64,000 nt of DNA, taken from positions 36,827-100,826 of the forward strand of contig JAIYAP010000029.1 in the NCBI GenBank assembly GCA_027488935.1, written 5' to 3'. The stretch comes from Saprospiraceae bacterium. GTDB taxonomy: Bacteria > Bacteroidota > Bacteroidia > Chitinophagales > Saprospiraceae. The notes under the pieces are model-generated. The model searched no databases and had not been told where the DNA came from. It saw only the letters and a program-made list of their open reading frames with translations. Shown one piece after another: positions 41,957-50,518 of this stretch; within the stretch, counting starts at the first letter, position 1; each line of letters opens with the position of its first letter. The translations under genes and the position numbers were made by a program.

Positions 41957-43447
41957 ATGAAAGACATCCAAACAATTACTACCCTGGGCGCATTACGCGA
42001 AAGCGGCTATCAGCCACGCGGCGTAAAAGATGAATTACGCGCCAATTTGATCCAGAAAATACAAAGCAAAGCAGTCATTTTTCCCGGAATCTTTGGTTTT
42101 GACGATACCGTGCTGCCCGATATTGAGCGTGCGGTATTGAGCCGGCACAATATTCTGTTGTTGGGATTGCGTGGACAAGCGAAAACGCGGATAGCGCGCA
42201 TGTTGCTGCACCTCCTCGACGAGTACATTCCGGTCGTGGCGGGCAGTGAACTGAACGACGATCCGATGAATCCGATCAGCCGTTTTGCAATTGACCTGAT
42301 TGCCGAAAAAGGTGAAAACACGCCTGTTACCTGGATGCACCGCAATGAACGCTATGTGGAAAAATTGGCTACCCCCGACGTGAGCATTGCCGACTTGGTG
42401 GGCGATGTGGATCCCATTAAAGCAGCCAATTTGCGGTTGCCTTACTCCGATGAGCGGGTAATTCACTTCGGTTTGATTCCGCGGGCGCACCGTTGTTTGT
42501 TTGTAATCAATGAGTTGCCCGATTTGCAGGCGCGTATTCAGGTTTCGCTGTTCAACGTATTGCAAGAAGGCGATATGCAAATTCGCGGTTTTAAATTGCG
42601 TTTGCCGCTGGATGTTGAGTTTATCTTTACGGCTAATCCGGAAGATTATACCAACCGTGGCAGCATCATTACCCCGTTGAAAGACCGGATTCAGAGCCAG
42701 ATCACGACCCACTATCCGACTTCTATCGACGTTGGACGGCGGATCACCGCCCAAGAAGCCAATATTCCTGCCGAACAAAGTTCAAAAATTCGGGTGCCTG
42801 AGTTTTTGAAAGACCTGGTAGAAGAAATTGCCTTCAGTGCCCGCGAAAGCGAGTTTGTGGATAAAAAAAGTGGTGTGAGTGCGCGTTTGACCATAAGCGC
42901 ATATGAAAACCTGTATTCTACGGCCGAGCGCCGCATGATGCGCAATGAAGAAGATAAAACCACCGCGCGGATATCCGATTTTTGGGGCGTGGTGCCTGCG
43001 CTGACCGGAAAAGTGGAAATGGTGTATGAGGGCGAGCAGGAAGGAGCGCATGTAGTGGCATTGACCATCATCGGTGCGGCCTTGAAAAAAATGTTTTTGC
43101 AGCGCTTCCCGAATCCAGCCAAATTGAAACGCGGACAGGAACGCGATCCTTATGGAGTCATCAAAGCCTGGTTTGCGGCTGGGAATAAAGTTGATTTGCT
43201 GGTCGATTTGCCGAACAACAAGTTTTACCAGGAATTAGAGCAGGTGGCAGGTTTGCGCAAATTAGTAGAAGCGTCGAAAGTAGACGAAACCGAAGTGTAC
43301 ACCTTTATGGAATTGGTGTTGCATGGATTGTCGGAAGCGGAGGTGTTGAGCAAAGAATTCCTCGACAATAAATGGCAGTTTAAGGACTACTTGGCGGGCC
43401 AGTTAGACGCAGAAGACGATGACGACATGCGCGATTTATTCAATTAA
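41957..43447 (+). CDS. MoxR/ChlI-like AAA+ ATPase
   Basis: 496 residues. The AAA+ core spans about 40-280. Walker A is LLLGLRGQAKTRIAR, with Ala in place of the last Gly of GxxxxGK. The Walker B position reads CLFVINELPDLQARIQVSLFNVLQEG, with Asn-Glu in place of Asp-Glu. Sensor 1 is VEFIFTANPEDYTNRGSIITPLKDRI, and a lid domain follows. The helical C-terminus is acidic (DAEDDDDMRDLFN). The family is annotated as magnesium chelatase-like or MoxR-like; such ATPases usually work with a von Willebrand (VWA) domain partner to insert metals or remodel complexes. No VWA gene is in this run. It is followed after 16 nt by a small membrane protein. Confidence 0.78.
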   Translation: MKDIQTITTLGALRESGYQPRGVKDELRANLIQKIQSKAVIFPGIFGFDDTVLPDIERAVLSRHNILLLGLRGQAKTRIARMLLHLLDEYIPVVAGSELNDDPMNPISRFAIDLIAEKGENTPVTWMHRNERYVEKLATPDVSIADLVGDVDPIKAANLRLPYSDERVIHFGLIPRAHRCLFVINELPDLQARIQVSLFNVLQEGDMQIRGFKLRLPLDVEFIFTANPEDYTNRGSIITPLKDRIQSQITTHYPTSIDVGRRITAQEANIPAEQSSKIRVPEFLKDLVEEIAFSARESEFVDKKSGVSARLTISAYENLYSTAERRMMRNEEDKTTARISDFWGVVPALTGKVEMVYEGEQEGAHVVALTIIGAALKKMFLQRFPNPAKLKRGQERDPYGVIKAWFAAGNKVDLLVDLPNNKFYQELEQVAGLRKLVEASKVDETEVYTFMELVLHGLSEAEVLSKEFLDNKWQFKDYLAGQLDAEDDDDMRDLFN

Positions 43448-43463
43448 ATCGTACTTTTGAGCA

Positions 43464-44006
43464 ATGGCAGACGACACCTTATCCTGGAAGTTTCGATTCA
43501 TCGCAATCGCGTCCGTGTTGGGCGTGTTGGGCGTGATTCGACTATATACTTTGGAGTTTGGGGTGTTTTCTAACACCATCCACGCGCAAATGCTGGTGGG
43601 GCTGTCTATATTAATCGGATTGGTGATCAGCGGCAGTCTTTTTTATGCGTTTCGGGCGCGTTTTTTACCGTTGGAACTGCATTTGCCCGAGTTTTTCAGC
43701 ATTTTGATTTTTACGATATTCCTGAGTCCGCTGTTGGGTAGTTTACTCAACCGCGGACTTGGGCGTACGGAATACCATGCTTTCGAGTTTTTGACTGAAA
43801 AACCCTATGTTTCCAGTACTTATGGTATGATGTTGCACCATCGAGTGCAGCAAATGGGTTATTTATTAGAAGTAAGAGACCAGGGTGCGTTGCGCCAATT
43901 TCGGTACAAAAGCCAGGCTTATTATCCACTTACCAAGCCTGGGGATCCGATTTTATTGCCCATGCGCGTAGGCCTTTTTGGCTTTAGGGTACTGTTACTA
44001 CATTAA
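43464..44006 (+). CDS. Small integral membrane protein of unknown function
   Basis: 180 residues with three membrane helices in the first ~110 residues (FIAIASVLGVLGVIRLY, MLVGLSILIGLVISGSLFYAF and FFSILIFTIFLSPLLGSLL). A soluble C-terminal tail follows with KPYVSSTYGMMLHHRVQQMGYLLEVRDQGALRQFRYKSQAYYPLTKPGDPILLPMRVGLFGFRVLLL. No family was recognised. It lies 16 nt downstream of the AAA+ gene, so a functional partnership is plausible but unproven. Confidence 0.55.
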   Translation: MADDTLSWKFRFIAIASVLGVLGVIRLYTLEFGVFSNTIHAQMLVGLSILIGLVISGSLFYAFRARFLPLELHLPEFFSILIFTIFLSPLLGSLLNRGLGRTEYHAFEFLTEKPYVSSTYGMMLHHRVQQMGYLLEVRDQGALRQFRYKSQAYYPLTKPGDPILLPMRVGLFGFRVLLLH

Positions 44007-44032
44007 ATTGCGCCTCGTTTTTCAAACTGGCA

Positions 44033-44040
44033 TACTTTTG
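44033..44040 (+). promoter_or_regulatory. Putative -7 element of the SH3-protein gene
   Basis: TACTTTTG, a TAnnTTTG match, lies 19 nt before the ATG at 44060. A TTG 22 nt upstream (44008-44010) may be the -33 element. This separates the SH3 gene from the preceding operon. Confidence 0.4.
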
Positions 44041-44059
44041 TATAGTAATATTGTTTGAT

Positions 44060-45031
44060 ATGCAAACACAACTATTACTGCTCGCTCTACTATTGGCAAC
44101 GGGGCCCCTTTCGGCACAATATGTCCCCTTTTTTCCTGATGCATTTATCGTCACCGCAAAAGCTTTGAATTTGCGAGAAGCGCCCGATTTATCTTCTCGT
44201 AAAATTACAACCCTTTCTCGCGGTAACATTGTCAGCTTCATAGAAGCACATAACAACGGAGAATATGTGCAGGCCGATACCAGCGCACCGTATGCGCCTT
44301 GGTTCAAGGTGCGCTACAAAGACAAAACAGGCTACGCTTTTGGCGCTTATTTGGAAGGAACCTACCAACTATTATATGAAGATGATATTATAGAAAGCAT
44401 TCCACCACTCAACTGGTACGGTGTGTTCACACGGGACACTTTTTCGGATGAAATACGGAAAGTATCCCCTAAGATTTTGGAAGAATACAGTGAAATGTAT
44501 GGCACGAAGGTGAAAGTGCTTAAAACCGATCAAAAAGAGCAGAGTAAATTCCTGATAGGCACCACAGCAACCCTGAAAACGGGGTATGTTGGGCCCTTAG
44601 GTTCCTATAAAATAGGCGATTTTTACATGGCCGATGGGTTATTTCCGGGTTCTCAACTCAGCATTTATCCCGGCCAGGAGCCCAACGATACCAGTTTTAA
44701 AGCCGCCTATCAATTGGCGGCAGTAGGTTGTGCCAAGTTTGAAAACGATTTTGTGCAAATCCGCGATTACCATTTATACTTGGTGGATTATGGCCCGCAA
44801 CCGGCTGCTCGTCAAGACCTTACGCCTTGGGTAACGCCTGAATATCCAGACCAAAGTCCCAGTGTGAGCCTGCTGTGGTACGGCGACCTGGACATGGACA
44901 ACAAGCCGGATGCGATTATCCAGGACTGTCCGTTTGAAGCGGGTTGTCGGGCGTCGTTGTTTTTATCGTCGGTAGCCCCGAAAGGGAGTTATTTGAAGAA
45001 GGTTTGCGAGCATTTTTGGCCTGGGGAGTGA
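44060..45031 (+). CDS. Exported protein with bacterial SH3 domain
   Basis: 323 residues from the ATG of MQTQLLLLALLLATGPLSAQ, a signal peptide. An SH3b domain follows at about 30-95 (IVTAKALNLREAPDLSSRKITTLSRGNIVSFIEA ... WFKVRYKDKTGYAFGAYLEG). The remaining ~225 residues are mixed alpha/beta without a recognised family; the end has a short FG-GAP-like segment (WYGDLDMDNKPDAIIQD). SH3b domains often bind peptidoglycan or cell-wall peptides. The gene ends just before a strong terminator hairpin shared with phoD. Confidence 0.7.
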   Translation: MQTQLLLLALLLATGPLSAQYVPFFPDAFIVTAKALNLREAPDLSSRKITTLSRGNIVSFIEAHNNGEYVQADTSAPYAPWFKVRYKDKTGYAFGAYLEGTYQLLYEDDIIESIPPLNWYGVFTRDTFSDEIRKVSPKILEEYSEMYGTKVKVLKTDQKEQSKFLIGTTATLKTGYVGPLGSYKIGDFYMADGLFPGSQLSIYPGQEPNDTSFKAAYQLAAVGCAKFENDFVQIRDYHLYLVDYGPQPAARQDLTPWVTPEYPDQSPSVSLLWYGDLDMDNKPDAIIQDCPFEAGCRASLFLSSVAPKGSYLKKVCEHFWPGE

Positions 45032-45091
45032 AATGCTTTGTAGAGTAAATACCGCAATATTTAAAATAAATTTGGTAGGAGGACTGGAAGA

Positions 45092-45133
45092 TTTACAAAA
45101 AATTGCGGCATGCATACCGCAATTTTTTGTAAA
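45092..45133. terminator. Strong bidirectional terminator
   Basis: A perfect 17-bp inverted repeat (45092-45108 with 45117-45133) around an 8-nt loop. The outer halves are A-rich or T-rich, so both strands have a GC core followed by T residues. It sits between the converging SH3 and phoD genes. Confidence 0.85.
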
Positions 45134-45141
45134 TTCCCGCT

Positions 45142-46971
45142 CTACCGCCCCACCTTCAACACCCGACTAGCCACCGCCCCGTTTTTCCCCGCCACCTGCA
45201 TCACATAGCTGCCTGCAGGAAGTTGTGTGCCATCAAAGTGTACATGGTGCAAACCTGCGGGCAAATTGGCAAAATTTTCTTCCAGTACCACTTGGCCCTG
45301 CTGGTTGCTCAGGGTAATGTGTATCGGACCGGCATTGCGCACCGCAAATTGCAACACAATCTGGTTCAAAAATGGATTTGGAAACAAAGAAAGGTTGATG
45401 ATTGCGTCGTTGGCCAACAGGATGACTCCTGTAGTTGCATTGGCCAACGGTGCCAGCGGTGGGTAAGTGCCAGCCACAGAAACGGTGCCTGCATCCAGGT
45501 GACGCGATCCGTTTTGGGTGCCCCAACTTGGGTTTACGGTAGCGGTATAGGTTTTTTGCGCAACATCCGAAACGAAAACGTAATCGGCTTGGGTTCTTTC
45601 GGGGGTAATATTTAGAATGAAGTACCCATGTTGTTGCAAATCGACAAACTTGACATGGGGATTGAGGGTTTGCACGAAAGCAGGAGTTACTGTTAGGCCA
45701 CCATTGGAAGAGGTGATGCTGGTGGCTACAAACTCTACGGCGGCAGAATTAGCGCCACTTGCTGGGACATAGTTGGGCAAGGGCAGGTCGTTGGCCCAGG
45801 CCGTATGAATATCACCCGTGAGGACGACAGCATTGTCGATATTTTCCTGGATTAATAGATCGTATAGGCGCTTGCGTTGGGCAGGGTAGCCATCCCACTG
45901 ATCGGGATTGAGGACGTTGCCAAATGCGGTAAGGGGGGCCATCATCACTTGCTGACCCAGGATGTTCCATTGGGCGGTGCTGGTTTTTAGTCCGTTGGCT
46001 AACCAATTGAATTGCGCGGGACTGATGATAGTACGATTGGTATCGTTGGTGGCCGGGTCGCCTGCAGCGAGTTGTTCGTTGCGGCCTTCCAGGCGGGTAT
46101 CGAGCATGTGTAATTCGGCCAGATCGCCGAATTGGAATTTTCGGTAAATTTCATCGGCTGCTACAACGTTTTCGCGAATAGGCATCCATTCCACATAAGC
46201 CTGTTTACCTGCTGCTTTTCGGTCGCTCCAAAGGCCTTCGGTGGCAGATGTGTGGTTTTGTGCCCCATCGGTCCAGGCATTATTGGCCGTTTCATGGTCG
46301 TCCCAAACAGCAATCATGGGTAGTTGCTGTTGAAGCAGGCGCAAATCGGGGTCCAATTTGTACAAGGAATGTCGGAGGCGATAGTCAGAAACCGTGATGA
46401 TCTCGTTGGCAGGTTCGTGGTTGCGATCGGCCAAAGCAGAAGTCGCCGCGTATTCGTAAATATAGTCTCCTAAATGCAACACGACATCCACGGTATTGCG
46501 CAAGGCCAGGTCGCGGTAAGCGTGGTAATAACCGTTCTGATAATCTGCGCAGGACATGACGCCCATACGCAATTGATTTACGGCACCGGTTGGCAAGGTT
46601 TTGGTACGTCCAATTAACGACTTATGCCCTTGATATTCAAACTGATAGTAGTACCAGTTGCCAGGTAGCAGGTTACCGGCATCTACTTTTACGGTATAAT
46701 CGCGGGCTGCGCTGGTACCTGCCACACCACTGTTGACCACATTGTTGAAAAGCGTGTCTGTTGCAATTTTCCAGTTTACTTGCAAGGTATCCAGGGGGCT
46801 ATCGAGTGTGATGCGGGTCCAAAGAATCACCCTGGTTTGCAACGGGTCGCCAGAGGCAACGCCGTGGTAAAAGGGGGCCAGGGTGCTATCAGGCATCGAA
46901 CGCAGGTTTTGCGCGGTGGCCGATTGCAGGATAAATGCAAGGAAAACAGATAAAAAGACCGTGTTTTTCAT
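45142..46971 (-). CDS. phoD: Alkaline phosphatase D (PhoD) with T9SS sorting domain
   Basis: 609 residues from the ATG of MKNTVFLSVFLAFILQSATAQ, a signal peptide. The Ig-like N-terminal domain shows FYHGVASGDPLQTRVILWTRI. PhoD catalytic motifs are MGVMSCADYQNGYYHAY, HLGDYIYEYAA, WDDHETANNAW and VVLTGDIHTAW, which bind Ca and Fe in known PhoD enzymes. PhoD hydrolyses phosphomonoesters and diesters for phosphate supply. The C-terminal ~80 residues (INLSLFPNPFLNQIVLQF ... ASRVLKVGR) are a T9SS type A tail, so it goes through the outer membrane by T9SS after Sec export. No Pho regulatory site was recognised upstream. Confidence 0.92.
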   Translation of the reverse strand: MKNTVFLSVFLAFILQSATAQNLRSMPDSTLAPFYHGVASGDPLQTRVILWTRITLDSPLDTLQVNWKIATDTLFNNVVNSGVAGTSAARDYTVKVDAGNLLPGNWYYYQFEYQGHKSLIGRTKTLPTGAVNQLRMGVMSCADYQNGYYHAYRDLALRNTVDVVLHLGDYIYEYAATSALADRNHEPANEIITVSDYRLRHSLYKLDPDLRLLQQQLPMIAVWDDHETANNAWTDGAQNHTSATEGLWSDRKAAGKQAYVEWMPIRENVVAADEIYRKFQFGDLAELHMLDTRLEGRNEQLAAGDPATNDTNRTIISPAQFNWLANGLKTSTAQWNILGQQVMMAPLTAFGNVLNPDQWDGYPAQRKRLYDLLIQENIDNAVVLTGDIHTAWANDLPLPNYVPASGANSAAVEFVATSITSSNGGLTVTPAFVQTLNPHVKFVDLQQHGYFILNITPERTQADYVFVSDVAQKTYTATVNPSWGTQNGSRHLDAGTVSVAGTYPPLAPLANATTGVILLANDAIINLSLFPNPFLNQIVLQFAVRNAGPIHITLSNQQGQVVLEENFANLPAGLHHVHFDGTQLPAGSYVMQVAGKNGAVASRVLKVGR

Positions 46972-47076
46972 AGATATTGGCAATAAAAGGGTGTTGCTTC
47001 ACAATTGATTTGCGAAGATGCCAATAAACTTACGGACTACCTGTAAAACGAATGTGAAGTTTTATGTTGCAGTGGT

Positions 47077-48048
47077 TTATTTTTGCATAACCAGCATGTC
47101 GACATTCCATAAACCTTCATCGCCCCATTCATAACAAATTACGCCAACTTGCAAGCCGGTATCCTTGCCACTTTCATCCAGGATGTCCCAGACCTCCGCG
47201 TGTAAGCCGATCACTTTTTTAGGTTGGGTGCGTACCAGTTTAAAATCTTCCGGTACATATTCTTTGAACAATCCACCCAAATCAAGCGCCCAATTTACGG
47301 CGTCATCCGCGTTCAAGCCGTCTACCAGGTTATTGCAAATCCAATATTTGCCATTGTCACCCAGCAGGATGGTGGACGATTTTGCAACACTAACGGGCAA
47401 CATGCAGCGTAAGTAAGCGGGATTAGTTTCGAGGGGCTTTCCCCGAATAGATTGGAATCCGTTGGCTTTTGCGCTAATTTGCTTAGAAATAGAGGCGAAA
47501 AAACGGTTATGTTCATCACCAGGCCAGGTGGTTGGGAAAGCCAGGTGGGCGAATGGCGTGAAGTTAGTAGGTAGTGTAAACAGGTCCGAGCCTTCCCATT
47601 CGGTGCCGGGCAGGTTGGATGCTACGACCAATTTGTTATCAAATGCCCAGGCAATTACCATGGTGCTATCGTTCATGCTCAGGATCCACTGGTCGGATTC
47701 GCCGGGATAATTGGCTGGACCTAACATTTCAAATGCGGCCTCCCGGCGGATTCGATCGTCTGAAAATTCGACGACGAACTCATATAAGGGAAGGTTGCCA
47801 TCGGCATCAAAAAAGTAGGTAATATTGGCTAAACCAGCCTGGTTGATAGAGTCGATCGCCTCGGTTCGGAATCCGCGAGATCGGTCGATAAACAAATTTT
47901 TGGTCGTATTGGAAAGCAATTCCTTTTCGGAGAGGCCAAGTGTAACACCATCGAGGTTGGTTGCGACGATATTAATCGTTTCTGACACGTTAATCTGGGG
48001 TTGGCCAGGCAATAAAGCCATTACCAACCAGGTGAGTGGAAAGTTCAT
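47077..48048 (-). CDS. Predicted exported protein of unknown function
   Basis: 323 residues. The N-terminus is hydrophobic (NFPLTWLVMALLPGQPQINV), a short signal-peptide candidate. The mature part contains repeated acidic and aromatic motifs, e.g. ITYFFDADGNLPLYEFVVEF and WILSMNDSTMVIAWAFDNKLVVASNLPGTEWEG, suggesting a beta-rich fold. No family was recognised. A TAnnTTTG-type element (CAAAAATA on the plus strand, 48092-48099) lies 44 nt upstream. It is flanked by phoD on the same strand and a divergent kinase gene. Confidence 0.5.
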   Translation of the reverse strand: MNFPLTWLVMALLPGQPQINVSETINIVATNLDGVTLGLSEKELLSNTTKNLFIDRSRGFRTEAIDSINQAGLANITYFFDADGNLPLYEFVVEFSDDRIRREAAFEMLGPANYPGESDQWILSMNDSTMVIAWAFDNKLVVASNLPGTEWEGSDLFTLPTNFTPFAHLAFPTTWPGDEHNRFFASISKQISAKANGFQSIRGKPLETNPAYLRCMLPVSVAKSSTILLGDNGKYWICNNLVDGLNADDAVNWALDLGGLFKEYVPEDFKLVRTQPKKVIGLHAEVWDILDESGKDTGLQVGVICYEWGDEGLWNVDMLVMQK

Positions 48049-48259
48049 GAAGCGTATATTAAATGTGAGAAGTACTGAAAAAAAAGTAGTACAAAAATAC
48101 TGTTTAAATTATTGCCTACCGTTTTTTCTTGAAAATCGTCCGCTATCTGTCAATTATTGAGCTTTTTATAGTTGGCACTTAATTTGTGTTAAAAAAACTT
48201 GACCTTAGTGCATTGCACTTAATTCATCTAAAACCAGACCTGCCTTGACCGAAGATATC

Positions 48260-49747
48260 ATGAACAATTTGGATACGCAAATTTATGATTTTCAGGAGTT
48301 GAATTTGCTTCAACATCTTGGAGCAAACGATTTAGCGACTTATTCACAAGATCTCCGTGGTCGATTTGTTACCCTGAATACTGTATTTTCCCAACTGCTG
48401 GGAGCCAGTGAAGAGCAGATTTTACAGACGGGCGGTTTTACCTCTTTTTGTCTGCCAGAAGATGTGGAGCGGGTAAATATCAATTTCCAGCGTGCTTGTG
48501 AAGGGATTCCCCAACATCTCGAATCCGTGGGGTTGGAGGGCATCACCGGGAAGCGCTTGTTTGTTGAATTGACCAACTTACCCATAATTGTCGATGGAAT
48601 AGTAAGCGGCATTTATGGCATTGTAAAAGATGTTACGGAGCGTATGGCCGCCGAAGCAGCCCTAAAGGAAAATAGTTCGTTGAACCAGCAAATTCAAAAG
48701 ATGTCTCATCTGGGCAATTGGACCTGGGATGTACAGTTAAACCAAGTGGTATGGTCAGATGAACTATACAATATATATGGCTTGGATAAAAATAGTTTTA
48801 AGGCCACTTTTGAAGGTTATTTGGAGCTTTTACACCCCGAAGATCGGGCTGCTACGCAACAAACCATCATCCAAGCGCTACATTTACAACAAGATGTAAT
48901 GTTTGAAGAGCGGATTGTGCGCTCAACGGGGGAAATGCGGTATTTGCAATCCTGGGCATCCGTTACCGTAGATGTGAAAGGGATGCCGGTCAAAATGTTT
49001 GGGGCCTGCTTAGATATTACCGAACGAAAAAAGTCGGAAAGTGAACGCCTGGCACTTATTGAAGAACTTACCAAGACAAATAAAGATCTAAAACAGTTTT
49101 CGTACATCACTTCCCATAATTTGCGCGGCCCTGTCACCAACTTGATCGCGATGGTTGATTTGATTGAGACAGCCCAAATTGAGGATGATCGGACCCTAAA
49201 GTTAATTCATGGTTTTAAAGCATCGACGCATCAATTGAATGATACCCTGAATGACCTGATCAATATTCTGATTGTAAAAAGTAATACAAATTTGGAAATG
49301 ACAAATTTGACTTTTAGCAGGGTTTTTGAAAAGGTTGTACAATCCATCCAATCTATAATTGAAGGTGCCCATGTAGCCATAAAGACTGATTTTAGTGCAA
49401 AGCAAATGGTAGATTTTAATAGCGCGTACATGGAAAGTATTTTTTTAAATTTACTAACCAATGCGATTAAATATGCACACCCACATCGGCTATTGCAAAT
49501 TACCGTAAAATCGAAGGTTGCAGAAGGTAAAACGCAGCTTGTTTTTGCTGATAATGGATTGGGTATGAATATGGCAAAAGTAAAAGATCGCATTTTCGGA
49601 TTACACCAGCGGTTTCACAACCACTCTGACAGCAAAGGCATTGGATTATATCTTACGCATGCTCAATTGACAGCCTTAGGCGGTGCAATCACGGTAGAAA
49701 GCCAGGAAAATGTAGGCACTACTTTTACAATTACTTTTAAATCATAA
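48260..49747 (+). CDS. PAS-domain histidine kinase
   Basis: 495 residues from the ATG of MNNLDTQIYDFQELNLL; no membrane segments, so cytoplasmic. Two PAS domains are visible, at about 20-130 (YSQDLRGRFVTLNTVFSQLLG ... YGIVKDVTERM) and 145-265 (WTWDVQLNQVVWSDELYNIYGLD ... FGACLDITERKK). The phosphoacceptor is His286 in FSYITSHNLRGPVTNLIAMVDL. ATPase motifs are LLTNAIKYAHPH (N box), LVFADNGLGMN (G1) and SKGIGLYLTHAQLTALGGAITV (G2). Its stop is 4 nt before the response regulator, a clear two-component pair. PAS input ligands are unknown. Confidence 0.92.
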   Translation: MNNLDTQIYDFQELNLLQHLGANDLATYSQDLRGRFVTLNTVFSQLLGASEEQILQTGGFTSFCLPEDVERVNINFQRACEGIPQHLESVGLEGITGKRLFVELTNLPIIVDGIVSGIYGIVKDVTERMAAEAALKENSSLNQQIQKMSHLGNWTWDVQLNQVVWSDELYNIYGLDKNSFKATFEGYLELLHPEDRAATQQTIIQALHLQQDVMFEERIVRSTGEMRYLQSWASVTVDVKGMPVKMFGACLDITERKKSESERLALIEELTKTNKDLKQFSYITSHNLRGPVTNLIAMVDLIETAQIEDDRTLKLIHGFKASTHQLNDTLNDLINILIVKSNTNLEMTNLTFSRVFEKVVQSIQSIIEGAHVAIKTDFSAKQMVDFNSAYMESIFLNLLTNAIKYAHPHRLLQITVKSKVAEGKTQLVFADNGLGMNMAKVKDRIFGLHQRFHNHSDSKGIGLYLTHAQLTALGGAITVESQENVGTTFTITFKS

Positions 49748-49751
49748 TGCA

Positions 49752-50174
49752 ATGATTCCTATCGTAATGTGTGTCGATGATGATACCATGGTTCAGATGT
49801 TGAGCAAACTGATTTTTGATGAAACGGCTTTTTGTCGCCTTGTTATTCCTGCATTGCATGGGGCGGAAGCGTTGGATTATTTTGAAAACCAGGCTGCAAT
49901 CAGTGCATCCAACCGGCAATGGCCCGACCTCATTTTTTTGGATATCAATATGCCTGTAGTTGATGGCTGGGGCTTTTTGGATGCTTACACTGCGCAGTTT
50001 GCGGGACTTCATCCGAGTACAAAAATTTTCATGCTGTCATCCAGTGTTGACCCAGCAGACCGCGAAGCATCCCTTCAATACGACCTGGTGGTCGATTTTG
50101 TGCCAAAACCTTTGTCAAAAAAGGTCATCGCTGAGTTAAAAACACATCCAGAATTGATATATTTCTTTTCTTAA
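49752..50174 (+). CDS. Single-domain response regulator
   Basis: 140 residues, receiver only. The acidic pocket is VMCVDDDTMV, the phosphoacceptor is Asp64 in LIFLDINMPVVDGWGF, the Thr/Ser switch is in FMLSSSVDP, and the Lys switch is in DFVPKPLSK. Without an output domain, it likely acts by protein-protein contact or in a phosphorelay. It is paired with the upstream kinase and ends ~120 nt before a perfect terminator hairpin. Confidence 0.92.
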   Translation: MIPIVMCVDDDTMVQMLSKLIFDETAFCRLVIPALHGAEALDYFENQAAISASNRQWPDLIFLDINMPVVDGWGFLDAYTAQFAGLHPSTKIFMLSSSVDPADREASLQYDLVVDFVPKPLSKKVIAELKTHPELIYFFS

Positions 50175-50518
50175 AGCATTTGTCAAGAAAATATTGTTAA
50201 ATATTTAAATTTATTTGGAAATTTAAATTGGGTTCCCACATCTTTGGATCAACCAAAAGAACTCCCAATGAAACTGTTGTCAACCCCGACGCCTATATCC
50301 CTGTTGCGTGCATCCTTGCCGCAACAGGGATATTTTTTAGGCCCCCCGCGCACCGTGTGCCGCAATTCCCCGCTTGATTTTTTGAACCGCTTGATGAAAC
50401 GTGTAAATAGGCCGTAAAGGATCTTTCTCACGTTGGAGCATTCCTGTATTGAAACCCAATGCAAGGCTGTAGCCTTGTGCCCATACCCAATTATTTCAAC
50501 CCTTTAAATTTCCAAAAA
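50175..50518. other. 344-nt intergenic region with terminator, palindrome and a possible short ORF
   Basis: It holds an AT-rich 10-bp palindrome (50203-50228), a 13-bp perfect terminator hairpin (50296-50338) and a weak hairpin (50463-50476) near the next start. A 49-codon open frame from ATG 50268 to stop 50417 spans the terminator and is therefore doubtful. The 50340-50460 segment is more GC-rich, with no recognised gene. Confidence 0.5.
50296..50338 (+). terminator. Rho-independent terminator after the two-component pair
   Basis: A perfect 13-bp stem (50296-50308 with 50320-50332), 11-nt loop and six T residues immediately after. It is on the plus strand and closes the kinase/regulator transcript or a small RNA initiated in the gap. 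Confidence 0.75.

Noticed and set aside
50268..50417. 49-codon ORF as a real gene
   Set aside because: It runs through a perfect rho-independent terminator, has no recognisable similarity and lacks supporting signals.
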